Below, in pieces: positions 8,360 through 17,346 of a DNA stretch of 64,000 bases. Below the pieces are notes generated by a model. The model worked only from the letters and a program-made list of their open reading frames with translations, was not told the DNA's origin and made no database searches. Location: assembly GCF_044466355.1 (NCBI RefSeq), contig NZ_JBITMQ010000013.1, positions 186,001-250,000 of the forward strand, written 5' to 3'. Source of the DNA: Actinophytocola sp044466355 (GTDB taxonomy: Bacteria > Actinomycetota > Actinomycetes > Mycobacteriales > Pseudonocardiaceae). Numbering within the stretch: position 1 is the stretch's first letter; each line of letters begins with the position of its first letter. Position numbers and translations under genes: made by a program.

Positions 8360-9256
8360 ATGCTCGATCTGGCCAGGCTCCGTGTGCTGCACGCCGTCGC
8401 CGGGCACGGCACGTTGGCGGCCGCCGCGCAGGCACTGCACCTCACCCCGTCCGCGGTCTCCCAGCAGATGGCGAAGCTCGAACGCGAGGCGGGTTGCGTG
8501 CTGGCCGAACGCCAGGGCCGGGGCCTGCGGCTGACCGAGGAGGGCCAGGCCCTGGCCGTCCACGCGGCCCGCATCCTCGCGACGGTCGAGGAGGCCGCGG
8601 CCGATCTCGCGGCCCGGCAGGGCAGGGTGCTCGGCACGCTCGCCGTCGGCGCGTTCCCGACCGCGGCCCGCGGCCTGCTGCCGTCGGTCATCACCGCCTG
8701 CGCGGCAGCGCACCCGGACCTGCGCATCCGGTTGCTGGAGGTGGAGCCGTACCAGGCGATGGGCAGGCTCACGGCAGGTGACCTGGACCTGGCGGTGACC
8801 CAGGACTGGGCGAACGTGCCGGTCGCGGTGCCGGACCGCCTGCGCGGCATCGACATCGGCCACGACCCGGCCGATGTCGCGGTCCCGGCCGGGCATCCGC
8901 TGGCGACCCGCACGTCGGTGGCCCTGTCGGAACTGGCGGGGGAGCCGTGGATCTCGTCCACGGCGGGCACCATCTGCCACGACTGGCTGACGAACACGTT
9001 CCGCCGCGACGGGCACGAGCCGGTGATCGCACACCAGGCGGCGGAGTTCCCGACGCAGCTGGCGCTCGTCGCCGCGGGGCTGGGGGTGGCGCTGATCCCG
9101 CGCCTGGCGACGGACCACGTCCCGCCGGGCGTGCGGCTGATCCCGGTGACACCCGCGTTGGACCGGCGGGTGTTCGCGGTGTGGCGTGCGGAGTCGTCGG
9201 GTCGTCCGGCCATCCACGCCGTGGTCGAGGCACTCCGTGCCCGGTGGTCGCGCTAG
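8360..9256 (+). CDS. LysR-family transcriptional regulator
   Basis: 298 residues. The N-terminal winged helix (LRVLHAVAGHGTLAAAAQALHLTPSAVSQQ) is followed by the linker helix and a periplasmic-binding-like effector domain (from about residue 90, LGTLAVGAFPTAARGLLPS). It is divergent from the EamA exporter and probably controls that gene and itself. The 64-bp gap is AT-richer around 8340-8357. The stop overlaps that of the convergent GNAT gene by 4 bases. Confidence 0.88.
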   Translation: MLDLARLRVLHAVAGHGTLAAAAQALHLTPSAVSQQMAKLEREAGCVLAERQGRGLRLTEEGQALAVHAARILATVEEAAADLAARQGRVLGTLAVGAFPTAARGLLPSVITACAAAHPDLRIRLLEVEPYQAMGRLTAGDLDLAVTQDWANVPVAVPDRLRGIDIGHDPADVAVPAGHPLATRTSVALSELAGEPWISSTAGTICHDWLTNTFRRDGHEPVIAHQAAEFPTQLALVAAGLGVALIPRLATDHVPPGVRLIPVTPALDRRVFAVWRAESSGRPAIHAVVEALRARWSR

Positions 9257-9813
9257 CCCGGTTCGCCGGGCAGCAGGCTGAACAGCATCGTGTCGCGGCG
9301 CCTGCCCCGGAACGGGAGGTGCGACCGCATCACGCCCTCGAACGTGAACCCGCATCGCTCGGCGACGCGCTGCGAGGCGTCGTTGTCCGGTCCGCAGGTC
9401 AGCTCCAGCCTGCGGACACCGAGGTGGTCGAAGGCCCAGCGGGCGATCAGCCGCAGCGTCCTGCTCGCGACGCCGCGCCCACGCGCCTCCGGCCGCAACC
9501 AGTAGCCGACCGCGGCACTCGCCATCATGTGGTCCACGTCGTAGACGGAGCAGCCGCCGAGGACGGCGTCGGGATCGGCCGCGTCGACCACCGCCAGGTG
9601 GACGTCGGTGCCCTGTGACCGCAGCCGCTCCTCGACACGGAGGCTCGCCACCACGTGCTTCTCCGCGAACGTCTCGAGGAGCGGCCACGAGAACCGCAGG
9701 CACTCGGGGTTGTCGAAGGCGGCGAACCGTTCCGGGACGTCCGCGTCCCGCCACGGCCGCAACACCACGACGTCGTCACCCAGCGGGGGATCGGGGAAGG
9801 GCAGGGCAGGCAT
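9253..9813 (-). CDS. GNAT acetyltransferase, RimJ/RimL type
   Basis: 186 residues. It starts with the RimJ-like LPFPDPPLGDDVVVLRPWRDADVP. The acetyl-CoA loop is LRPEARGRGVASRTLRLIARWAF, followed by RLELTCGPDNDASQRVAERCGF. Such enzymes acetylate N-termini of ribosomal or other proteins, or small-molecule amines; the substrate here is unknown. It is the last gene of a five-gene minus-strand run and begins 10 bases after the GT87 gene. Confidence 0.85.
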   Translation of the reverse strand: MPALPFPDPPLGDDVVVLRPWRDADVPERFAAFDNPECLRFSWPLLETFAEKHVVASLRVEERLRSQGTDVHLAVVDAADPDAVLGGCSVYDVDHMMASAAVGYWLRPEARGRGVASRTLRLIARWAFDHLGVRRLELTCGPDNDASQRVAERCGFTFEGVMRSHLPFRGRRRDTMLFSLLPGEPG

Positions 9814-9823
9814 TGATCACTGT

Positions 9824-11044
9824 CTACACGGCCGACTTCGGTGCGGCAACGTCATGCGCGCCGACCGTTGTTCGTTCGCGACGTGGTAGCGCGGCGGCGA
9901 CGAGAACGATCGCGGCGGCCCAGACGTAGGCGTTTCCGGACAGCAGGCGCCAGCCGTGCCACGGCGTGCTCGGGTCCCACCACCAGTGCGGCGCGAGGAC
10001 GAAGACCAGCGCCCCCACGGCCACGGCGGCGAGCGCGGCGGCATGCCGGGCCCGCCAGGCGTACACGGCGCCGGTGAGCAGGATCGGCACGACCCACACC
10101 CAGTGGTGCGAGTACGACACCGGGGAGATCAGCAGCGCGCCGAGCGCGTTGAGGCCCAGCGCCCACACCGGCCACCCCGAGGCGAAGGCCCGGCGCATAC
10201 CGACGGCCGTGACGCCCAGCACCGCGACCGCGAGCAGCGGCCACAGCACCTTCGGGTCCACCCCGAAACGCACCAGCACCACCTTGAGCGACTGGTTCAT
10301 CTCGTTGGACATGCCGCGGAACTGGGAGGAGTAGAACGCCTCGTGCGTCCAGAACCGCACGGAGCCCGACCAGCTCACCCCGAACCCGACGGCCGTCGCG
10401 CACAGGAACGACACGCCGGCGGTGACCGCGGCCCGGCGGTCGCCACGCAGCAGGAAGAACAACACGAAGACCGCGGGCGTCAGCTTCACCGCCGCGGCGA
10501 CACCCACCAGCACGCCACGCGGCCAGCGCGGGGCGCGGATCAGGCAGTCCGCCACGACCAGTGCCATCAGCACCGCGTTGACCTGACCGAAGTGGAGCGT
10601 CTCGCGGACCGGCTCCATGAACAGGGCCACCGGCAGCAGCGCGCCGACGAGCACCGCGGTGGGGCGCACCTCCAGCGCGCGGAGCACCACCACGAGCACG
10701 AGCGCCACCGCCGCGATCGTGACGAGCGCGAAGACCGCACTGGCGAGCCAGAACGGCACGACGGCGAACGGCGCCAGCACGACGACCGCGACAGGCGGGT
10801 AGAGGTAGGGCAGGTGCCAGCCGTTCCGCAGCCGGGGCAACTCCCCGTACAGGTCACCGCCGCGCCACCACACGTCGACGGCGACGCGGTACACGTCCAG
10901 GTCCATGCGGTAGGCGCTGCCGAGCACCCCGTCCCGGAACGACAACAGGAACCACGCGACCACAACGACGTCGACCACGACCAGGACGAGGAGCACAACC
11001 TTGCGTACGGCGACCAACTCCGCTCTCCCGGGAGACGCGATCAA
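9824..11044 (-). CDS. GT87 polyprenol-phosphate mannosyltransferase-like membrane protein
   Basis: About 406 residues from TTG 11044; a TTG at 11017 with a closer GGGAGAG ribosome site is an alternative. There are ten or more membrane helices. The GT87/GT-C signature is present: YRMDLDVYRVAVDVWWRGGDLYG with the putative catalytic Asp after the first helix, LPYLYPP, HFGQVNAVLMALV, and AAAVKLTPAVFVLFFL. Family members (PimE-like) use polyprenol-phosphate mannose to add alpha-1,2-linked mannose to phosphatidylinositol mannosides or related glycans on the outer face of the membrane. The acceptor here is inferred only. Confidence 0.83.
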   Translation of the reverse strand: MIASPGRAELVAVRKVVLLVLVVVDVVVVAWFLLSFRDGVLGSAYRMDLDVYRVAVDVWWRGGDLYGELPRLRNGWHLPYLYPPVAVVVLAPFAVVPFWLASAVFALVTIAAVALVLVVVLRALEVRPTAVLVGALLPVALFMEPVRETLHFGQVNAVLMALVVADCLIRAPRWPRGVLVGVAAAVKLTPAVFVLFFLLRGDRRAAVTAGVSFLCATAVGFGVSWSGSVRFWTHEAFYSSQFRGMSNEMNQSLKVVLVRFGVDPKVLWPLLAVAVLGVTAVGMRRAFASGWPVWALGLNALGALLISPVSYSHHWVWVVPILLTGAVYAWRARHAAALAAVAVGALVFVLAPHWWWDPSTPWHGWRLLSGNAYVWAAAIVLVAAALPRRERTTVGAHDVAAPKSAV

Positions 11045-11087
11045 GCTGCGACCAGCATAAATGAGATGGCCGCGCCCGCTGCGCCGA

Positions 11088-12983
11088 TCAGGTTCCCGTG
11101 GATGGCCCCAGCCAGCGGTCGAACCACGCCCGCGTCCGGTGGAGCAGGTCGAGTTGGTGGTCGCGGTGCCGGATGGCGTGTTCCTCCCCGGGGTAGACGA
11201 CGAACTCGTGCTCGACGTCGAACCGGCGGAGCGCGCGGTGGAAGTACTCGGCCTGGGCGAGCGGCACGTTGGTGTCGTCGGCGCCGTGCACGATCAGCAC
11301 CGGGGTGCGGACGGCGCAGGCGTAGGAGATCGGGCTGAGCACGTCGTGCGGGTGCGGGCCGGTGCCTTCCCATCCGGCGCTGCCGCCGAGCGCGGCGTCG
11401 AAGGGACCCCAGTCGCCCGCGGCGGCCTGCAGACCCCAGTCGCTGATTCCCGCACCCATCAGGGCGGCCGCGAACCGGTCGGTGTGGCCGACCGCCCACG
11501 CGGCCATGAACCCGCCGTGGCTCCAGCCCGCGATGCCCAGCCTGGCCGGGTCGGCGACACCGTCGGCGACCAGCATGTCGATCCCGGACAGAATGTCGGT
11601 CCACTCGTCCTGGCCGACGGCGCCCGCGACGGTGGCCACGAACTCGTGGCCCCGGCCCACTCCGCCCCTGGGGTTGGGCAGGAACACCGCGTAGCCCGCG
11701 TGCGCCAGCCACTGCCCGGACGGCGCCCAGTACAGCATGAACTCGTCGGCGTACCGGTCGTCGGGACCGCCGTGCACGATCGTCACCAGCGGGAAGGGGC
11801 CGTCCTGCCCGCTACGGCCCGGCGGCAGGATCAGCAGCCCGTCGAGGGCGAGGCCGTCGGCGGCCTCGTAACGCAGGCGTTGCTGGGTGCCCCACGGGAT
11901 GTCACGCAGTTCGGGGCGTGTGTCGGTGCGGCGGGCAAGAGGGCCGTGGACCGGGCCTGCCAGGACGTTGTGCGGCTCGTCGGCCCTGCTCACGACCGCC
12001 GCGATGACGTCGCCGTCCCGGCTCGCGCTGAGGTGTTCGACCAGGCCCCTGGACCGTGACACCGCCACGAGCCCGTCGGCGGTCAGCTGGTGGATGCCGG
12101 TGTCCAGCCCGTCGGCCATCAGCACAAGCGGAGCACCTCCGTCGACCTGCACCAACTCCGCCGGGCACACGGGCATTCCGGCGGTCACGTTCCGGTGCGC
12201 CGGTTCGGAACCGGAGGGCTGGAGGTCGAAGACCGCGATCCCGGCCAGCAGCCCAGGTGGGGTGAGCGCCAGATAGGACAGGTGCCAGTCCTCACCACGC
12301 CACCACACCGGCGAGTGCGCGTCGACCGGCACCGGACCGAGGTCGCGAACCTGGCCCGAGGACAGGTCCAGCAGGTGCAACGCGGGATGGAGCAGCCCGG
12401 GGTCGAGCTCGGGCGTCGGCCAGGTGAGCACGGCGATCGGCCCGCCGTCGGGACGCTGGACCGCGTCGACCACGTGCCGGTCGCCGAACGCGGCGGGCAC
12501 GTCGACCCGGCCGGTGCGCAGGTCCAGCAGCCGCAGGCGTGCCGGCCGTGTCCGGCCGCGCACGAAGGGGTCGTCCGGCTCCCGTTCGTCGTCGGGCGCG
12601 ATGACCGCGACGACGCCGGGGTCGGCAAGGGGACGGTGGTTCTGCACCCCTGCTCCCCACCGGGTCAGCACCGTCATCGCGTCGCCGGCACGGCCGATCC
12701 GGTGCAGTTGCGGCGTGCCTCGGTCGGCGTGGTCCGACAGGAAGAAGATCGACTCGGAGTCCGCCGCCCAGCGCGGCGCGGACAGGTGAGCGGGCGGGAT
12801 GTCCAGCCGCGTCGGCGCGACCTCGCCATCGACCGCCGTGACGTGGAGTTCGCTGACCGTGTGCGCGCCGGACTGCCCGATCGGGGCCACCACGTACGCC
12901 ACCCACCGGCCGTCCGGGGACACCACCGGCGACGACGGCACACGACCGTCCACCACCAGTTCGGCCGTCAACCTCGTCGGCAC
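11088..12983 (-). CDS. S9-family prolyl oligopeptidase / dipeptidyl aminopeptidase
   Basis: 631 residues from GTG 12983, preceded by GGAAAGGAA. The N-terminal part (about 1-370) is a degenerate beta-propeller (VSPDGRWVAYV, APRWAADSESIFFLSD). The C-terminal alpha/beta hydrolase domain has the Ser nucleophile in GIAGWSHGGFMAA, Asp in VLIVHGADDTNVP and His in YPGEEHAIRHRDHQ. It lacks a signal peptide and is probably a cytosolic peptidase. It lies in the run PLP dehydratase - PH-like protein - peptidase - GT87 - GNAT, 20 bases after its upstream neighbour. Confidence 0.88.
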   Translation of the reverse strand: MPTRLTAELVVDGRVPSSPVVSPDGRWVAYVVAPIGQSGAHTVSELHVTAVDGEVAPTRLDIPPAHLSAPRWAADSESIFFLSDHADRGTPQLHRIGRAGDAMTVLTRWGAGVQNHRPLADPGVVAVIAPDDEREPDDPFVRGRTRPARLRLLDLRTGRVDVPAAFGDRHVVDAVQRPDGGPIAVLTWPTPELDPGLLHPALHLLDLSSGQVRDLGPVPVDAHSPVWWRGEDWHLSYLALTPPGLLAGIAVFDLQPSGSEPAHRNVTAGMPVCPAELVQVDGGAPLVLMADGLDTGIHQLTADGLVAVSRSRGLVEHLSASRDGDVIAAVVSRADEPHNVLAGPVHGPLARRTDTRPELRDIPWGTQQRLRYEAADGLALDGLLILPPGRSGQDGPFPLVTIVHGGPDDRYADEFMLYWAPSGQWLAHAGYAVFLPNPRGGVGRGHEFVATVAGAVGQDEWTDILSGIDMLVADGVADPARLGIAGWSHGGFMAAWAVGHTDRFAAALMGAGISDWGLQAAAGDWGPFDAALGGSAGWEGTGPHPHDVLSPISYACAVRTPVLIVHGADDTNVPLAQAEYFHRALRRFDVEHEFVVYPGEEHAIRHRDHQLDLLHRTRAWFDRWLGPSTGT

Positions 12984-13003
12984 GTGGATTTCCTTTCCGT
13001 TGA

Positions 13004-13594
13004 CTAGCCGCGGTTGTGCCGGACGACGGGTACGCCCGGCGCGACGGAGGCGATGGCCGTCGCCAGCGCTCGTTCGTCGGTGTGCCAGTCCTTCATCGGG
13101 AGCAGCACGTGCACGCGGTGGTCGAGGTCCCGCGGCGACAGCCGCACCGGCCCGAGCGGCATCGACGCGTCGCGGATCGCGATGCCGACGCCGCGGTGGC
13201 GTTTGCGGGTCTCGTTGCCGGTGGTCCACTCCCGCACCACCACGCCGGCGACCTGTTGCCACGGCACGAAATTCGGCGCCTTCCTCGGCTCGGCGCCGAG
13301 GAAGATGCCGTGCGGGTCGACCGCGAAGGCCGCCCAGCCGCTGCGCGACATCCGGGTGAGCCGCGGCAGCACCCAGCGCCACAACACGAACCCCAGCGCG
13401 ACGATCCACAGCACCGCGAGCACACCGAGCATGGCGCCGCCGTCCTCGGCGAGCTTGCCGCCGAGCACGCCCGCGACCATCGCGGCCACCAACCCGACGC
13501 AGACGACGATCCAGAGCACCGGCCGCGTCGGCCGGAACCGTGCCACCACAACGGTTCCGCGCACGGTCCGGTCCGGGAGCCGAACGTTCGACAT
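13004..13594 (-). CDS. Membrane protein with PH-like domain, unknown function
   Basis: 196 residues. Two membrane helices (about 27-48 and 55-75) are followed by a soluble domain whose pattern WAAFAVDPHGIFLG ... VPWQQVAGVVVRE resembles bacterial PH-like proteins, in which a strand-rich domain sits on a short membrane anchor. No catalytic motif is visible. It lies 33 bases after the dehydratase and 20 before the peptidase, so it is co-transcribed with them, although nothing links the functions. Confidence 0.72.
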   Translation of the reverse strand: MSNVRLPDRTVRGTVVVARFRPTRPVLWIVVCVGLVAAMVAGVLGGKLAEDGGAMLGVLAVLWIVALGFVLWRWVLPRLTRMSRSGWAAFAVDPHGIFLGAEPRKAPNFVPWQQVAGVVVREWTTGNETRKRHRGVGIAIRDASMPLGPVRLSPRDLDHRVHVLLPMKDWHTDERALATAIASVAPGVPVVRHNRG

Positions 13595-13627
13595 GACGAA
13601 TCCCCCTCGCGATGACCGGGAGGGAGC

Positions 13628-14518
13628 TTAGTCGGACGGAGTCCAGTCCGTGTTCGCTCCGCACAGAACGAGGCACGACAGGTCGCCGGGGACCGCGCCA
13701 GCGAGCCACGCCGCGAACGGCACCGCGCCCGCGGGTTCGACGGCCAGGCGGAACTCCTCCCACAGCCGGTCCCGCGCGGCGAGGATCTCCCCGTCGGACA
13801 CGAGCACCGACGTGACCGACCGCAGGATCGCGAACGGCACCGCACCGACCCGCGTCGCGCCGAGGGCCGACTTCGCGACGCCGCCGACGGGGGAGTCCAC
13901 CGGGCGCCCGGCCTCGAGCGCGTCGTGCAGTGCCTGGCAGCCCACGGGTTCCACCGCCACCACGTGCCTGCCGCCGGAGCCGAGCACGGTGCCAGACGCG
14001 AGCCCGCCGCCGCCGACCGCCACCACCAGCGCGTCGACGTCGGGGGCGTCCGCCACCGCCTCCGCCGCGCACGTGCCCTGGCCCGCGATCACCAGCGGGT
14101 GGTCGTAGGCGGGGACGTACAACGCGTCCGGCACCGCGGTCGCCGCCGACGCCGCCTCCGCGTACGTCGCGCCGTGGCGGATGAGCTTCGCACCCGTCGC
14201 CTCGATCCGGCGGGCCTTCGCGTCGGGCACCCACTCCGGGGTGTACACCGTCGCGGGCAGGTCGAGCAGGGCCGCGGCGGTCGCCACCGCCACCCCGTGG
14301 TTGCCGCCGGACGCCGTGACCACGCGTTCCGGCCGGGACGGGGCGCCCAGCAACGCGTTCAGCGCGCCACGCACCTTGAACGAACCGGTCCGCTGCAGGT
14401 GCTCCAGCTTCAGCACCACCGGCCGGCCGTCGACCTCGGCGCGCAGGATCGGGGTGCGCCGGGCGTAGGGGGCGATGCGGCTCGCGGCGGCCGCCACGTC
14501 GGGCGTGTCTGACAGCAT
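13628..14518 (-). CDS. PLP-dependent threonine/serine dehydratase
   Basis: 296 residues, type II PLP fold. The Schiff-base Lys is in RTGSFKVRGALNAL (near residue 45). The phosphate and substrate Asn loop is VVTASGGNHGVAV, and the glycine loop is VAVGGGGLASG. It deaminates L-threonine or L-serine to 2-oxobutyrate or pyruvate. The length matches the short catabolic/serine-dehydratase form with no ACT regulatory domain, so it is probably not feedback-inhibited by isoleucine. It is the first gene of the minus-strand run and is divergent from the membrane protein at 14552. Confidence 0.87.
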   Translation of the reverse strand: MLSDTPDVAAAASRIAPYARRTPILRAEVDGRPVVLKLEHLQRTGSFKVRGALNALLGAPSRPERVVTASGGNHGVAVATAAALLDLPATVYTPEWVPDAKARRIEATGAKLIRHGATYAEAASAATAVPDALYVPAYDHPLVIAGQGTCAAEAVADAPDVDALVVAVGGGGLASGTVLGSGGRHVVAVEPVGCQALHDALEAGRPVDSPVGGVAKSALGATRVGAVPFAILRSVTSVLVSDGEILAARDRLWEEFRLAVEPAGAVPFAAWLAGAVPGDLSCLVLCGANTDWTPSD

Positions 14519-14551
14519 GAACCCCACCGTAATCGAGTGAGAGGTGGCGGC

Positions 14552-15829
14552 GTGCTGACGGTCGTGGCGTTCGGGTTCGCCTGGTGGTTGGGCCTGTACC
14601 TGCTCGCACGCGACCCCCGCAAGCCCGTCCTGCGGCGCGCTGGCCTCGGCCTTCTCGCGTACGGGCTGGCGCTCGCCGCGGACCAGCCGTTCCTCGACGA
14701 CCGGGTGCACGTCGTCCTGCTGTGCCTCCCGGCAGTGCTGTGGACCGGCGTGCTGGTCGCCCTGCTGCCGGAACCGGCCGGCCTCGACCGCCGGTGGTTC
14801 CGCGTCGTGTTCCCGGCGTCGCTCGCGGTCGCGCTCGCGAGCGCGTTGTTCCGGCCGTTGGCCGGGCTCGTGGTGCTCCCGCTGTTCTGGGCGCTCGCCC
14901 TGCTGCTGCGCCGCCGCGCCCGGATCGGCACGGGCTTCGGTGTGCTCGTGGCGGCGCTGCTGCTGTTCGGCCTCGGCTCCGGGCTCGTCCTGCTCGGTTT
15001 CCTCGACGACCTGCCGAGAACCCTCCTGCTCGCCGGTATCGGCCTCGACCTGCTGCTGCTCGGCGGCTGTGTCGCGGTGCTCGACGCGTTCGACGAGGGC
15101 GAGGCGATCCGCCGCGACATGGTGTGGTCGCTGCTCGTCGCCGGTGGGGTGGCCGTGCTGTTCGGCAGCCAGGTCGGGCTCGCCGCGCTGCTCGTCGACC
15201 GCTCCCTGGACCTGCTGCTGCACGGCGTGGTGGCCGCCGCGATCACCGTGCAGGTGCTGGCCAGGCCGATCAACGCGCTCGCCGACCGGTTCGCCTTCCG
15301 CGACGCACCCGACCTGCGGCAGGAACGCACCGAGTTGCGCGAGGTCGCCGCCGCGCTGCCGCGCCGCGCACCGGCTCCGCTGTTCGGCGTCGACGACGCC
15401 GAGTTCGCCCGCCTCACCCGCCGCGCGCTGTCCCACTACGGCGACCTCGGCAAGCTCGCCTCCAGCCCGCTCACGGCACTGCCGGTGATCACCGACCGCC
15501 TCACCGCCCGCGGCGTACCGGACGCGCCGCTGGCCCGCGCGACGGAGCTGAAGGCGTTGCTGCTCGAGACGATCACCCGCCTCAAGCCCGCGGACGGCGA
15601 CTTCGGCACCTCCGAGGAGTGGCGCCACTACAACGCGCTGTACTTCTACTACGTCGTCGGCGTCCGCCCCTACAGCGTGCGCACGAAGGTCACCGAGATC
15701 GACCCGGTGGCCCGCCGCGCCCTCGCGTGGTTCGTCGACCAGGTCCCGGAACGCACCCTCCACAACTGGCAGGCGGCCGCCGCCAAGATCGTCGCGGCCG
15801 AGCTGCGCGTACCGGTTTCACCGTCATGA
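14552..15829 (+). CDS. Polytopic membrane protein with helical cytoplasmic domain
   Basis: About 425 residues. GTG 14552 is preferred to GTG 14537 because GAGAGG sits 7 bases before it. Residues 1-245 hold eight or nine helices. The C-terminal 180 residues are soluble and mostly helical, with a conserved-looking core EEWRHYNALYFYYVVGV followed by RRALAWF. This end faintly recalls helical domains of actinobacterial regulators in which a similar W-x-x-Y core precedes a helix-turn-helix; that is only an impression. No family is assigned. It is divergent from the dehydratase. Confidence 0.7.
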   Translation: MLTVVAFGFAWWLGLYLLARDPRKPVLRRAGLGLLAYGLALAADQPFLDDRVHVVLLCLPAVLWTGVLVALLPEPAGLDRRWFRVVFPASLAVALASALFRPLAGLVVLPLFWALALLLRRRARIGTGFGVLVAALLLFGLGSGLVLLGFLDDLPRTLLLAGIGLDLLLLGGCVAVLDAFDEGEAIRRDMVWSLLVAGGVAVLFGSQVGLAALLVDRSLDLLLHGVVAAAITVQVLARPINALADRFAFRDAPDLRQERTELREVAAALPRRAPAPLFGVDDAEFARLTRRALSHYGDLGKLASSPLTALPVITDRLTARGVPDAPLARATELKALLLETITRLKPADGDFGTSEEWRHYNALYFYYVVGVRPYSVRTKVTEIDPVARRALAWFVDQVPERTLHNWQAAAAKIVAAELRVPVSPS

Positions 15830-15836
15830 CCTGCGG

Positions 15837-15878
15837 TTGGCAGTAGTTGGCAGCTCTTGGCGTGGCACTGGCAGTGCC
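15837..15878 (+). promoter_or_regulatory. Three 10-bp-spaced direct repeats and an adjacent palindrome
   Basis: TTGGCAG occurs at 15837 and 15847, with TTGGCG at 15857, giving an exact 10-bp period. They are followed at 15864-15878 by GGCACTGGCAGTGCC, a perfect 7-bp inverted repeat with a one-base centre. The set lies 52-93 bases before the start of the small membrane protein at 15930 and looks like a regulator-binding region. The cognate regulator is unknown. Confidence 0.5.
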
Positions 15879-15929
15879 CGCCGGGCGACCTTCGGTGGCG
15901 TCAACAACGACCCAGCCACGGAGGTTCAC

Positions 15930-16346
15930 ATGACCGCCACCATCGCCGCCACGAACACCACCGCCACCCCGAAGCTGCTCCGCGAGGCCGTCCTGCTCGA
16001 CGGGTTCGCCACCCTCCCGTCCGGTGTCCTGCTCGCCGCGCTGGCCGGTGTGCTCGCCGAACCGTTCGGCATCCCCACCGGAGTACTGCTGGGCGCCGGG
16101 CTGTTCTTCGTCGCCTGGGGCGCCGCCGTGCTCTTCCTCGGCTTCCGCCCGGTGATCAACCGGCGGGCGACGATCGCGGTCGGCGTCGTCAACATGGTCT
16201 GCGCGGTCGACGGGCTCATCGTCGAACTGGCGGGCGTGGGCGAGCTGACCGCGCTCGGCTCGTTGCTGCTGGTCGCGCTGTCGGTGGTCGTGCTCGCCCT
16301 CGGCGCCTTCCAGGTGTTCGCCGCTACGCGGGGAAGCCGCGCATGA
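15930..16346 (+). CDS. Small four-helix membrane protein
   Basis: 138 residues from ATG 15930, with GGAGG 5 bases upstream. Four hydrophobic segments (about 25-45, 50-73, 80-100, 110-130) follow a Thr-rich hydrophilic N-terminus. It resembles small integral membrane proteins found widely in actinomycetes, with no recognised activity. A frame extension upstream to 15837 is unsupported because the ribosome site sits at ATG 15930. Its end overlaps the convergent chitinase by 23 bases. Confidence 0.78.
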   Translation: MTATIAATNTTATPKLLREAVLLDGFATLPSGVLLAALAGVLAEPFGIPTGVLLGAGLFFVAWGAAVLFLGFRPVINRRATIAVGVVNMVCAVDGLIVELAGVGELTALGSLLLVALSVVVLALGAFQVFAATRGSRA

Positions 16347-17274
16347 TCGAGGTGAACTCGTAGTCGGACTGGTCGATGCTCGAGCAGGTGGGGGAGACCC
16401 CACCGCCCGGGCACGACCCGTTGTCGCGTCCGGCCGACCAGAAGGCCAGCAGCCCGATCCGGTTGGCGTTCGCCCAGTCGACGAGCTGCCGCGCGTCGGA
16501 CTGGTCGAACACCTTCCCGTTGAAGTTCCGCCCGATCATCGGCGTGACCCCGAGGTGCCGCCGCAGGTCCGCGTCCGACATGGCCGGCCAGATCGTCCTC
16601 ATCTGCCCGAGCACGCTCTCGGCCGCGGCGATCACCGCGTCACCCCAGTCCGGCCTGCTGGTGCCGAACTCCATGGTCATCGGGTTCACCAGCACGTCGA
16701 CCCCGTGCGCCGCCGCCGACCGGAGCACCTGTACCGAGTAGGGGTCGAGCCCGTAGTCGTCGCCCTGCACCCGCAGCGTGTAGCTGATCGAGGTGCCGCG
16801 CTCGTCCTGGATCCGCTTGAGCGCCTGGTTGACCGTGTCCTGCGGGATGGTCGCCTCGACGTCGACGTCCAGGTGGTTCGCCCCGGTCGCGTCGAGGATC
16901 TTCCGGTAGGCGTCCGCGAGCGCGTCGACGCTGCCGCACGTGTACTCCAGGTACGGCCCGGCGGCGCCGCCGGTCGCGACGATCACGTCGCCGCCCATGG
17001 CCCGCAGAGCCTGGATGTCCCCGATGATCCGCGGGTCGTCGAGCGGGATCGTGCCACCCCACGACGGGTTGCAGCCGGTCGAGTCGGCGAGCACGAACGC
17101 GAGCGTGAACACCTTCTGCCCGGTCGCGTTCGCCACGTCCACAAGGGACGGCGACGGCATCGTGATGTCGATGTAGGGCGCCGCCGTCGGTCCGGCCACG
17201 GCGGCCTGTGCTGGTACGGCTCCGAAGATGCCCGCGGCGAGCGCCGCGACAGCGGTGATGATCGTCTTGCGCAT
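16324..17274 (-). CDS. Secreted GH18 chitinase-like glycosidase
   Basis: 316 residues with a Sec signal peptide (cleavage near AQA|A, residue 25). The GH18 barrel is recognisable by FTLAFVLADS, the glycine-rich GGDVIVATGGAAG strand, and the catalytic strand HLDVDVEA. The acid/base Glu140 and Asp138/Asp136 of DxxDxDxE are present, but the first Asp is replaced by Asn133. The C-terminal LLAFWSAGRDNG replaces the usual W-x-M-D strand. There is no carbohydrate-binding module. It probably cleaves chitin or chito-oligosaccharides outside the cell. Two DasR-type operators lie upstream, consistent with GlcNAc control. Confidence 0.85.
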   Translation of the reverse strand: MRKTIITAVAALAAGIFGAVPAQAAVAGPTAAPYIDITMPSPSLVDVANATGQKVFTLAFVLADSTGCNPSWGGTIPLDDPRIIGDIQALRAMGGDVIVATGGAAGPYLEYTCGSVDALADAYRKILDATGANHLDVDVEATIPQDTVNQALKRIQDERGTSISYTLRVQGDDYGLDPYSVQVLRSAAAHGVDVLVNPMTMEFGTSRPDWGDAVIAAAESVLGQMRTIWPAMSDADLRRHLGVTPMIGRNFNGKVFDQSDARQLVDWANANRIGLLAFWSAGRDNGSCPGGGVSPTCSSIDQSDYEFTSIMRGFPA

Positions 17275-17324
17275 GTCCCCGACACACCTCTCGCATCGCT
17301 GGAAGTAGGCGTGCGCTCACGTTA

Positions 17325-17340
17325 AGTGGTTCAGACCACA
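17325..17340. promoter_or_regulatory. DasR-type operator (dre) 1
   Basis: AGTGGTTCAGACCACA closely matches the DasR-responsive element consensus ACTGGTCTAGACCAGT and has GTGGT/ACCAC arms. It lies about 50 bases upstream of the chitinase ATG, where it could block transcription. The second site is 22 bases away, two helical turns. Confidence 0.72.
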
Positions 17341-17346
17341 AGGTCA

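Noticed and set aside
6563..9754. Minus-strand open frame of more than 1000 codons
   Set aside because: It crosses three well-supported genes on both strands, and its translation is Arg/Gly/Pro-rich with no domain. Long shadow frames are common at this GC content; the same applies to frames at 31570-35109, 48764-51523 and 19418-20800.
15863..15877. Sigma-54 promoter-like TGGCAC-N5-GTGC
   Set aside because: Actinomycetes lack sigma-54, and the second box is imperfect; the palindrome explains the match.
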